A stretch of 64,000 nucleotides of DNA from DATBRC01 sp036560485 (GTDB lineage Bacteria; Pseudomonadota; Gammaproteobacteria; Burkholderiales; Burkholderiaceae_D). The stretch lies in NCBI GenBank assembly GCA_036560485.1, contig DATBRC010000067.1, positions 49,746 through 113,745 of the forward strand, read 5' to 3'. This document shows, one piece after another, positions 25,301 through 33,166 of this stretch (within the stretch, counting starts at the first letter, position 1; every line of letters begins with the position of its first letter). The translations under genes and the position numbers were made by a program. The notes below the pieces were generated by a model, which ran no database searches, had not been told where the DNA came from, and saw nothing but the letters and a program-made list of their open reading frames with translations.

Positions 25301-25573
25301 TAGAGCGTCCAACATAATGCGTCTGGCGGCGTTGCCCTTGCAGGGTGCGTCTGCGCTTGCAGGCGCAGACCGTGCCGCAGGCGGACAGCAATGCTGTCCG
25401 AAACCCCTGCTGTACTCTCCTTGCCGTACGCTCGTACTGTCTGCGGTTTAGCAGGGATTTCTGGCAGCACGCTGCCAGCCTGCGATACGGTTTGTCCTTG
25501 CAAGGACAAACTCCTGTCCTATAGAACCACAGGCGGCGCGCCTTGCCAGACGCATTATGTTGGACGCTCTTAG
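25301..25573. repeat. palindromic repeat family A, copy 2, with nested hairpins
   Basis: This 273-base element ends in TAGAGCGTCCAACATAATGC and its complement. The core CTCCTTGCCGTACGCTCGTACTG is shared with copy 1. It contains five nested short hairpins: CCC-TTGCA-GGG (25335-25345), GTCTGCGC/GCGCAGAC (25349-25370), GGACAGC/GCTGTCC (25382-25400), CTGGCAGC/GCTGCCAG (25461-25478) and GTTTGTCC/GGACAAAC (25490-25511). The connecting bases and GAAACCCCTGCTG after the third hairpin resemble the array at 56759-57060. Confidence 0.85.
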
Positions 25574-25613
25574 CAACGCTGTGGATAATTTTTATCGAAT
25601 CAAATGGAACTGA

Positions 25614-26816
25614 TTATTGGATTTGCGAGAGAATTCCATCAGCATCATTGGGATTATTGATTGCTTTGGAATAGAGATCAGTTGTTTTGATCAACTCTTT
25701 CTGCCCTTTGGTTTTTTCGGCTTCTTTTTCCGCAACTAGCGCCTGATTTTCTTTTAGCACGCGATTGGATTCGTCCAAGGCACGCAGCGCTTCTGCCATT
25801 GCGGATTTTTTAGCCGGATCATCTGAGTCTGTATCTTTAGAAAGAGACTGAATCTTTTCTTCGGCATGTTTCTTCGCTTCGGCGGCCTCTTTCTCTTTCT
25901 CATGAGCTTTTTTAATTCCGTCGTTGAGCGTTACAAGATCCTCCTGTAACTTCACGGTTTGTGAAAAGAGTTTGCTCTTGACCAGAATTTGTTTGCTTAG
26001 AACGGCAGCGGCATCCGGAGTCTGGACTTCTTTAAGAGGAGCTAAATCGCTGTCTGCACAGGACATCGTTGCCGGTGCTCCCGATAAATAGCTGCTGGCC
26101 GACTCGCTTGCCGAATAGCGTTCATAGGCAGTCATATTATTTGAGAGATCGACCGCTTTTTTCATCAGTGCGTCGGCACAACGCAGTTGCTTCAGCGGCC
26201 CTAATGATGCCGTCTGATAGATCGCCCCTTGTTGCGCGCCGCCAAAAATCGGCTTTACCTCTTTTGAACCCAATTGACCAGTGACTACTTCAGTTTGCAA
26301 CTCGACAGGCGCATTCAGATCCCGAGCCTGCAACCCGCCGCTTCCGCCGGAAAGTGCAGCCCGGATTCGGTCACTAGATTGCCGAACCCGCAGCGCTTCT
26401 TCTTCAGTAGCTTTGTCGACCATTGCTTGCCGCTCCTGATTCATCTCGTGGTATTGCTCGCGGACGGCAGGATTGTCGGCATTTTTCTGCATCCCGGGTG
26501 GGCAATTCTGATTGAACAATTCGCAGATCACCAAATCCGCCATCGCATTGCCTAACATCGTTCCGATTTGCTCTCCGACACTGCCGCCACTGCGGCCGCC
26601 GGTGTTTGTGCGCGCTGAGGGCATGATGCATCGACCCTGGCAATCATTATAGAAATCACAGGTCTGCCCTCCGCAGGAATTTCGGCACCAGCTTTTATAA
26701 GCGGACCACCAGGCAGGACCGATGCCTGATGGCGGTGCGCCGCATGATCCTGCAATTGCCGGCAACGTCGTCAACGCGAAAAACGCGGCCAGAAGAATCC
26801 GTGCTGCATGCCTCAT
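25614..26816 (-). CDS. exported Cys-rich and coiled-coil protein, unknown function
   Basis: This 400-residue protein has a signal peptide (cleavage after about residue 22, AIAG). The mature N-terminus has eight cysteines within about 45 residues (SCGAPP, WCRNSCGGQTCDFYNDCQGRC), likely disulfide-bonded. A Gly/Ser and Gln-rich middle follows, then a long coiled coil (about 290-395, KAHEKEKEAAEAKKHAEEK). I do not recognise the family. It is the last of a three-gene exported-protein operon, with a 2-base gap to the PDZ-like gene upstream, so the three probably act together outside the cytoplasm. Confidence 0.75.
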   Translation of the reverse strand: MRHAARILLAAFFALTTLPAIAGSCGAPPSGIGPAWWSAYKSWCRNSCGGQTCDFYNDCQGRCIMPSARTNTGGRSGGSVGEQIGTMLGNAMADLVICELFNQNCPPGMQKNADNPAVREQYHEMNQERQAMVDKATEEEALRVRQSSDRIRAALSGGSGGLQARDLNAPVELQTEVVTGQLGSKEVKPIFGGAQQGAIYQTASLGPLKQLRCADALMKKAVDLSNNMTAYERYSASESASSYLSGAPATMSCADSDLAPLKEVQTPDAAAVLSKQILVKSKLFSQTVKLQEDLVTLNDGIKKAHEKEKEAAEAKKHAEEKIQSLSKDTDSDDPAKKSAMAEALRALDESNRVLKENQALVAEKEAEKTKGQKELIKTTDLYSKAINNPNDADGILSQIQ

Positions 26817-26818
26817 TT

Positions 26819-28087
26819 CTATTTCACCCAGATCATGGTTGACTGCTCCTGGCGCACAATGGCGCAGCTTGCGAAATCGACGTCAAGATCGTTATACGAA
26901 ATGAGCGTCAACTGCTTGCGGTCCGGCGACAGGGACATGTTGGTAGTCATTTCCATGGCGCCGTTGAAGCATTTATTTACCGCATTCAAAAAGGCCGAGG
27001 TTAGAACGCTGCTGTCGGCAGAGAAACGAATAATTGCCTGCGCCGTATTGTCGCCGGTGATCGTCGCGCGCAGCCACGGCGTATGCTTGTCGAGATTGGT
27101 GACCGACAGCAAATTGCCGTCTCGCACAACCCGCATCCCGGTTGTTTGCCTTCTCCCGTTGATGAGTTGGGACCACCAGCCTTCCCAATCCTGAAGCTTG
27201 GTCTGATTGCTCGCCCGGTCGCTCAACCCGGAAATCTTGGCTCTGACGACATCCAGATCGCGTCCTTGAGGATTAAGAAGCGCATACAGTTCAAAGCTTT
27301 GCTTGGCGCCCAGCGCGTCGCCCGAAGCGTCCTGGAAGAGTCCGTAATTCACGTACAGATCGGCCCACCACGGCGCTGCAAAGCTGGCCATTTTGTATTG
27401 GTCCGAAGCGGCTTTGAGTTGCGCGGAGGTGGTGGCCGATTTCGCCAGTTCCTGTCCTTTAGCTGCAAGTCTGCGGGCTTCCTGCGGGATGGGCGGACGC
27501 GTGGCCATCTTGGCATACAGCGCGACTTGCTTCTCCAGCAGGCGGTTGACATCGGTCCAATTCGCGAGTGTCAAATCATCATTGAGGCTGAGTTCCGGTA
27601 AGCCCGGTTTGATATCGAATGGGGCAGCTCCTCCGCGAATGACCGTCAATGTCGGTGGATCGAGGGCATCATCAAAAATCACATTGTAGGCATTGACCCT
27701 GGACAATGCAGTGATGGCGACACCATTGGCTGCCGTCAGGATATCTCCATCTCTTAGTCCGGCGGCATAGCCTGGTCCCGGCTCAATCCCGTGTAGCTCC
27801 CATCCCTGAGAGACATGTGCAGAATCCCAGAAATTGATACGGTAGCCGCCCGTAATCATGATTAAGGAAATCGCATGCGCATAGTTCTTGATTGCGGTAG
27901 CCGAGTCCCCTCCCTCCAAGGCACGGTCACCTGCTTTTTCTAATGCGACCGCGCGGTCCGGCATGGCGACGACATACGCCAGCATCTCTTTGTTGTCGGC
28001 GGCGGTTGGCGTATACGCCGCTGCGATGGAAGAAAATCCCAGAGTCAAAGCCAGAAGCGCGGCCAAATAAGCTTCTCGAAATTTCAT
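26819..28087 (-). CDS. exported protein with PDZ-like domain, unknown function
   Basis: This 422-residue protein has a signal peptide (about residues 1-24, SSIAAAYTP). A TPR-like helical pair (about 45-80) is followed by a PDZ-like segment (about 95-160: GWELHGIEPGPGYAAGLRDGDILTAANG with the following VIRGG strand), more TPR-like helices (about 190-285), and a C-terminal beta-rich region with two cysteines. The PDZ-like part suggests binding of a protein C-terminus. It is the middle gene of the exported trio (9 bases after the FecR-like gene). The family is not recognised. Confidence 0.75.
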   Translation of the reverse strand: MKFREAYLAALLALTLGFSSIAAAYTPTAADNKEMLAYVVAMPDRAVALEKAGDRALEGGDSATAIKNYAHAISLIMITGGYRINFWDSAHVSQGWELHGIEPGPGYAAGLRDGDILTAANGVAITALSRVNAYNVIFDDALDPPTLTVIRGGAAPFDIKPGLPELSLNDDLTLANWTDVNRLLEKQVALYAKMATRPPIPQEARRLAAKGQELAKSATTSAQLKAASDQYKMASFAAPWWADLYVNYGLFQDASGDALGAKQSFELYALLNPQGRDLDVVRAKISGLSDRASNQTKLQDWEGWWSQLINGRRQTTGMRVVRDGNLLSVTNLDKHTPWLRATITGDNTAQAIIRFSADSSVLTSAFLNAVNKCFNGAMEMTTNMSLSPDRKQLTLISYNDLDVDFASCAIVRQEQSTMIWVK

Positions 28088-28096
28088 GTCTTTTCC

Positions 28097-29386
28097 TTAG
28101 TTGTCCCACCAGGGATTAATTTTGGTTATATTCGCACGCTTCTGCACCGCTGTGATTTCCACAGCACCATCGATCATCACATACTGCGCCAACCCGCCTT
28201 CCACAATGGTGATTTCAAATTCCTGCGCAGCGGGTGTGGTGACGGTATTCGGCGTGAGGAAAATCGGGCCGGGCTTTCCATTCCCCCAAACGTGCAGGCG
28301 TCCTTCGCGTAGCGCATAGAGCGGCCTGCCACTGTTTTTTTCTGTAACGGATTCCAAGCGTGAGTTTGAGAACAAAGCGATTCGATAGTGGTCAGCGACG
28401 TCCAGGATAACGAGACCGTCGGCGCCGCTCTTGATTTGATCACCGGTCTTTAAGATTGCATCTTGAGTGGCGGGGACGATCTTGCCTGAGGCATCTTGAA
28501 TTTCCACTGCTCCCTGCAACTGCGAGACCCGCGCCAGCGATCCTTCGGCAGGCATTTGCCAGCCCTTGTCTGGGGTTAACCACCACGCCTGCATCGAACG
28601 CGATTTCGCCGTGGCGGTGGATTCGAGATTCATTTTGCCATCGATGAGGGTGAACTCCTCTGGATGTCCATTCGCGCTGTTCATCTCGAATTCGGTTCCG
28701 CGCACGGTAATTACTGAACCGGCGCCTCTGTATTTTACGGGGGGCTTAAGTACATCTGCGCCATGAGCGCGTATATAGTGGATTTTTCCGGTCAAGTCAT
28801 AAGTCCAGAAGGACTTGTCCGGCGCCGAAAAAGTAAATGTGGAATCTGGTCCCAGTGAAAGCCATCCTCCGTCGATCACAGCCAATTGCACTTTTGCATC
28901 GGAGCCTAACGTTAGCGTATCCCCTGGCGCCAAAATACCTTGACCGTCCCAAGTCGAAATCGCATCGTCGCCGTGATGCTTTATCAAGACCTTTCCGACA
29001 AGACGCACTGCAACAGCGCCCGTGTGTTCTATTCCTGCATAATGCAGCGCACTTTCGAGTCGATGAGCAGCTTCTTCATGACGTGTGAGGTTCAGCTCGG
29101 CGAGTTCTTTGGCATGCAGTGCTGTTTCCAGGGCGCGCATCGCTACAGATTCAGCGGCAGAATCCTGATATCGTTGAGAAAGACTAACCGCGGCGTTTGC
29201 ACGAGCTATAGCCGATTGAGCATCAGTCAGTGCAGCACGATCGCGGTCCGACTTGGCAATGGATTCACGCAAATGATCGCCGATCCAATTCAGCGCGTGG
29301 TTAGAGGTCGCGTCATTGGCAAAGGCCAGGGCGGGAAGTAGCAGAAGCGTCCAAAGCATCATCGTTCGTCCGCTCTTGCTATTCAT
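28097..29386 (-). CDS. exported FecR-domain protein
   Basis: This 429-residue protein has a signal peptide (LLLLPALAFAND), an alpha-helical region (about 30-105) and two FecR-like beta domains (about 120-245, with APGDTLTLGSDAKVQLAVIDGGWLSLGPDS and GSVITVRGTEFEM; and about 290-410, with LKTGDQIKSGADGLVIL). I start at 29386, with GGAGGG 8 bases upstream, rather than the longer frame from 29455. FecR domains often sense or scaffold in the periplasm, but no sigma factor or TonB receptor is adjacent here, so it is probably structural. It is the first gene of the trio. Confidence 0.82.
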   Translation of the reverse strand: MNSKSGRTMMLWTLLLLPALAFANDATSNHALNWIGDHLRESIAKSDRDRAALTDAQSAIARANAAVSLSQRYQDSAAESVAMRALETALHAKELAELNLTRHEEAAHRLESALHYAGIEHTGAVAVRLVGKVLIKHHGDDAISTWDGQGILAPGDTLTLGSDAKVQLAVIDGGWLSLGPDSTFTFSAPDKSFWTYDLTGKIHYIRAHGADVLKPPVKYRGAGSVITVRGTEFEMNSANGHPEEFTLIDGKMNLESTATAKSRSMQAWWLTPDKGWQMPAEGSLARVSQLQGAVEIQDASGKIVPATQDAILKTGDQIKSGADGLVILDVADHYRIALFSNSRLESVTEKNSGRPLYALREGRLHVWGNGKPGPIFLTPNTVTTPAAQEFEITIVEGGLAQYVMIDGAVEITAVQKRANITKINPWWDN

Positions 29387-29697
29387 GTCTGATACCCTCC
29401 AGAAGTGCTGAGTACTTCGTTTGAACTCATTTGTTTTTTTTGTAACAGGTGTCAATCGCAGTTTCAGTGTTCATACATCCGCATCGTGGGCGGGTTGACA
29501 CTAGCATAGTATTCTTTTTTTTCGATTGCAATGTGAATGCGGCGTCTTGCGAACGTGCGAATCGGATATCTTCGTATGGCGGTAAAGTGCCGGATCTTGT
29601 CTGTTTCGGAATTCCATATTAGGTACAAATTAAACCATCATGCATATCTTCTAAAGACGTAAACCGGACGTAAGCATCGAGAATAACTTTACCGGCA
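29387..29697. other. intergenic region, no gene seen
   Basis: These 311 bases lie between the FecR-like gene and the fusion gene, both on the minus strand. The stretch 29500-29530 has a T-run without a matching stem. It probably holds the promoter of the FecR-like trio. No repeat was recognised. Confidence 0.45.
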
Positions 29698-30759
29698 TCA
29701 CTGTGCGTTCTGATCCTGCGCTTGTATCATTATCAAAAGCGGGGCAGGTGAAGCAGTTGTCAAACGTTGGCCGGCTGAATTTTCCACTGCAGTGTTAAGT
29801 AACTGCACACGTGTTTCATTGCTTACCGTTAGCGCTCGAAAGCTCACCGTTGTTAATATTCCTTGTCCTGTAATGCCTCGGTTTTCTCCGATGCGGGAAC
29901 CGCTGATGGCAAGTTGCCCATTTCCTTGCACGCCGTTGGTAAAAGCGCTTTGTACTCCACCTTTCTTGAGGAAATCTCCTTCCGCCACGTTGGTCACTTC
30001 TAGAACGTTATTATCAAAACCAATGGTGGCGGAATATCCGTTGGCGGCATGCTTAACCTCTAAAACAAGTTGTATATCGAAGGTGCTGCCGACTTTCAGT
30101 TTTTGTGGTCCGGCCAATTTCACAAATGCACTTGGTTCCGCTGGATTTTGATTGTCCGCTAGCGTGCCGGCATCGTTGGTGTTGGCATTATTGGGAGGTG
30201 ATGCGCTCATGTCTTTTCCGATGACGATGGTTTGTGCTTCCTTGAGCGGCAGATAAGTCAACGACATGATGGGCGGTTTGATGGAGTCGACAAGATAAGT
30301 GCCTTCCAGTTTGGATTGTTCATGGACGGCAAAAACCTGCTGGCCATGAGCGAGATACACTTCCCATTTGTTGTCTTCAAACTTCTTGCCGATGAAGACA
30401 AAAGGAAGAGGCGGTGCCATCGGCGGCGGTGGCGGCGGCGGTGGAAGAGGCGGTGGTGGTGGCGGAGTCCATGAATGGCTGGCAAAAAGTCCGTCAACGT
30501 GAGCCTCTTCACGATTGCGGCTAATTAGTTGCTCGCGTGGACGCAATGCAGCAATCGGAGAAGCACCGATGATGTTATTGTCGCGTGAAATTGCCTCTAT
30601 TGTTTGCGGCGTTGTAACACTACTTGGTGTGCTGGCCAATGTTGCGATGGGTCTGGATACCGGTTCCGAAATTTCATGAGACGGTGTCTTGTCACCGAAT
30701 AGGGCAAGCCATCCTGCTACTGCAAGTGCAGCTCCTAAAATGATCCTGCGTAACATCAT
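29698..30759 (-). CDS. PilP/GspC-like protein fused to a cohesin domain (paralogue of two secretion genes)
   Basis: This 353-residue protein joins two parts that are separate in the secretion operon. Residues about 1-185 match the PilP/GspC-like protein (18238-18786): membrane anchor ending AVAGWLALFGDKTP, a proline run, FVFIGKKFEDNKWEVYLA and DSIKPPIMSLTYLPL. Residues about 213-350 match the cohesin tail of the secretin (15806-18238): QKLKVGSTFDIQLVL, GDFLKKGGVQSAF, GILTTVSFRAL. The linker is Asn/Ala/Pro-rich. A deletion of the secretin body between those two adjacent genes in a duplicate copy would give this gene (inference). It could dock on, or compete with, the secretin. Confidence 0.88.
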   Translation of the reverse strand: MMLRRIILGAALAVAGWLALFGDKTPSHEISEPVSRPIATLASTPSSVTTPQTIEAISRDNNIIGASPIAALRPREQLISRNREEAHVDGLFASHSWTPPPPPPLPPPPPPPPMAPPLPFVFIGKKFEDNKWEVYLAHGQQVFAVHEQSKLEGTYLVDSIKPPIMSLTYLPLKEAQTIVIGKDMSASPPNNANTNDAGTLADNQNPAEPSAFVKLAGPQKLKVGSTFDIQLVLEVKHAANGYSATIGFDNNVLEVTNVAEGDFLKKGGVQSAFTNGVQGNGQLAISGSRIGENRGITGQGILTTVSFRALTVSNETRVQLLNTAVENSAGQRLTTASPAPLLIMIQAQDQNAQ

Positions 30760-31346
30760 GAGCAGATGGTGCTAATAAAAATTACCGCAGGTCTGAGAGA
30801 TACTCGTATAGACAATCGCTCGCTCGCTGGATGCAAAATGAAATGTGATTTGGTATCGCCATTGCATTTTGCGATCATGTCCCGCCCGAAGTCAATTCAA
30901 TCTCGCTCTAGCTATGATGCTGTTGACTGTTTGACGACAGGATGAGCAAGAGGAGCACTCTATTGGTTATAAAGTGACATGGCGTTTGTTGTATCCATGC
31001 GATTGAATTGGTCATATGTCATCACATAATTTGTCGTCGTCGATTGTCAAAGTTGGTGATTTGCCATTCAAAATAAATCCCATATTTACTTAGTCTGACA
31101 AACAGCTGACAACGTTAATAGTTTTAACGTTTGCGTAATTGATTAGACACGTTGTTGAAACAATTTTCCGTTTGACATTGTTTTTGCCCAAGCCTATAAA
31201 TGAGCTTGTCATATTTGGTTTGATGAAGTTTGCAAAATCAAATTGACCATATCAATTAAAACTAAAGGAGAGACATCACTGCATTTATCTCAAAACCATA
31301 TCCAGGAAAATAAAATCATTTCTATACAAATGAGGAGACACATAAA
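30760..31346. other. divergent intergenic region with depolymerase promoter
   Basis: These 587 AT-rich bases separate the fusion gene (minus) and the first depolymerase gene (plus). They include the promoter at 31172-31200 and a leader of about 140 bases before the ATG at 31347. No gene or palindromic element was seen. Confidence 0.6.
31172..31200 (+). promoter_or_regulatory. sigma70-type promoter of PHB depolymerase 1
   Basis: TTGACA (31172-31177), a 17-base spacer, and TATAAA (31195-31200), with AAGCC directly before the -10 box. The second depolymerase promoter (36716-36744) has the same spacing, the same AAGCCTATAAAT at the -10, and a similar TTTGGTTTGA downstream. Confidence 0.75.
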
Positions 31347-33071
31347 ATGAAGAGCAAAGATATTTTAAAAATGTCCGCCATCATGCTGGCCCTTTTCGGT
31401 ACCAGTTCAGCGATGGCAGTAGACAAGCTGAAAACCTATAATGCCGATCCATCACTGGTCAGTGTATCGGGACTATCGTCCGGCGGCTTCATGGCCGTTC
31501 AATTGGGTGTCGCTTATTCCGGCACGTTCACCAAAGGTTTTGGCGTTTTTGCAGGTGGTCCATTCGACTGTACGCGCAATGCCGGTTATACAACCTGTAT
31601 GTACAATGGCACGCCGGCGATAACAACACCAGAAGCCAACATGACGAGTTGGAGTGGCAGCCAAATTGATTCGCTGACCAATCTCGCTTCACGTAAATTC
31701 TACGGCTGGTATGGCGGTCAAGATTACACCGTCGGCGCCAACCCGATGAATCAGTTGAAGACCGAGGTACAGGCAAAGGGTATTACTACTGCAAATACGA
31801 GCTGGAATACCACTTCTTCCGCAGGCCACACCTTCCCGACTAACTTTGCCGGCTCCGGCGACAATGCTTGCGGTACAACAGGCAGCCCGTACGTATCCAA
31901 CTGCGCCTATGACGGTGCCGGTGCAGTGTTGCAATGGATGTACGGTACGCTCACCGCACCTAACGCAGGCACTCTCGGTGGAACGCTCATTAACTTCGAT
32001 CAGACGGAATTCAACGGTGGTCCCGGCATGGATACTTCCGGCTACGTCTATGTGCCGGCCGCTTGTGCGTCGGGAACGGTATGTAAAGTACACGTTTCGC
32101 TGCATGGTTGCGTCCAAAGCCATAACAACATAGGTATGTCTTACATCAACAATACCTATTACAACAACTGGGCAGACACCAACAACATGATTATCGTTTG
32201 GCCGCAAGCCATCCCGGATAATACGAGCCGTGCAACCACCGACAATGGTTCGCTCGCCAACTCGAACGGATGTTGGGACTGGTTAGGCTGGTACGGCAAT
32301 AACTTCGACCAGAAGGGTGGAACACAGATGGCTGCAATTGTCGCCATGGTGAACCGCATTACCTCGGGCTTTAGCGTTAGTATTCCTACCACACCAACCG
32401 GTTTGGCCGTCGGTGCAGTGACCAATACTACGGTTGCGTTGAACTGGACTGCGACGAGCGGTGCAACGTCGTATACGGTTTACCGTGGTGGCGTCTCTGT
32501 CGGCACTCCTACCGGTAATGCCTATACCGATACTGGTTTGACAGCCAACACGCTGTATAGCTACACGGTGAGCGCCAGCAACTCCAAGGGTGCATCTGCT
32601 CAGTCCACTTCGGTGAATGCGACGACTACCAATGCCGTTGTTCCGGCCCAGGTAACCGGTCTGACGGTAGGTACGATAACCGCAACTTCCGTTGCACTCA
32701 GCTGGAGTACGGTGACGGGTGCGACCAGCTACGATATCTATCGTAACGGATCTTCGCAACCGATCGGCAATACGACGGGTCTTACTTACACTGACACGGG
32801 TGTCACAGCAGGCAATAGCTACACGTACAACGTGGCTGCTGAAAACGCCAATGGTGTTGGAGCGCAATCGGCAGCAGTCAACGCTAGTACGCCTGCAACC
32901 GGCTATAGTGCGACTAGCACGGATACGGTTACCAACCAGTATATCGCCGGCCATTTGAATGTGAATCAGTATAACTATATGGGCGCAAAATATGGTTACA
33001 ACACGGTCATCACGATGTACAACTGCAGCGGAACCTGGACCAACCAGTCCAACTGCGGACCACTACAATAA
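31347..33071 (+). CDS. extracellular PHB depolymerase, type 2 catalytic domain, with two Fn3 domains
   Basis: This 574-residue exported enzyme hydrolyses polyhydroxyalkanoate to oligomers outside the cell. It has a signal peptide (about 1-24) and a catalytic domain (about 27-350). The nucleophile is Ser44 in GLSSG, Asp lies in GWYGGQDYTV, His in SSAGHTF, and the oxyanion-hole motif LHGC comes late; this order is type 2. Two Fn3 linkers (about 350-430 and 435-520) and a C-terminal domain (about 525-574, GHLNVNQYNYMGAKYGYN, two Cys) follow, probably for polymer binding. GAGGAG precedes the ATG. It is followed by a strong terminator. Confidence 0.93.
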   Translation: MKSKDILKMSAIMLALFGTSSAMAVDKLKTYNADPSLVSVSGLSSGGFMAVQLGVAYSGTFTKGFGVFAGGPFDCTRNAGYTTCMYNGTPAITTPEANMTSWSGSQIDSLTNLASRKFYGWYGGQDYTVGANPMNQLKTEVQAKGITTANTSWNTTSSAGHTFPTNFAGSGDNACGTTGSPYVSNCAYDGAGAVLQWMYGTLTAPNAGTLGGTLINFDQTEFNGGPGMDTSGYVYVPAACASGTVCKVHVSLHGCVQSHNNIGMSYINNTYYNNWADTNNMIIVWPQAIPDNTSRATTDNGSLANSNGCWDWLGWYGNNFDQKGGTQMAAIVAMVNRITSGFSVSIPTTPTGLAVGAVTNTTVALNWTATSGATSYTVYRGGVSVGTPTGNAYTDTGLTANTLYSYTVSASNSKGASAQSTSVNATTTNAVVPAQVTGLTVGTITATSVALSWSTVTGATSYDIYRNGSSQPIGNTTGLTYTDTGVTAGNSYTYNVAAENANGVGAQSAAVNASTPATGYSATSTDTVTNQYIAGHLNVNQYNYMGAKYGYNTVITMYNCSGTWTNQSNCGPLQ

Positions 33072-33101
33072 GCTATCACCTAGCAAGTTGTAGCATAAGA
33101 A

Positions 33102-33132
33102 CGGGGTACCTTATCTGGTACCCCGTTTTTTT
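33102..33132 (+). terminator. intrinsic terminator of PHB depolymerase 1
   Basis: A perfect 9-base stem CGGGGTACC/GGTACCCCG with a 6-base loop (TTATCT) is followed by seven T. It lies 31 bases after the stop codon. Confidence 0.93.
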
Positions 33133-33166
33133 ATTCCATCCATGGTTGATTCAATATTGATTGCAA

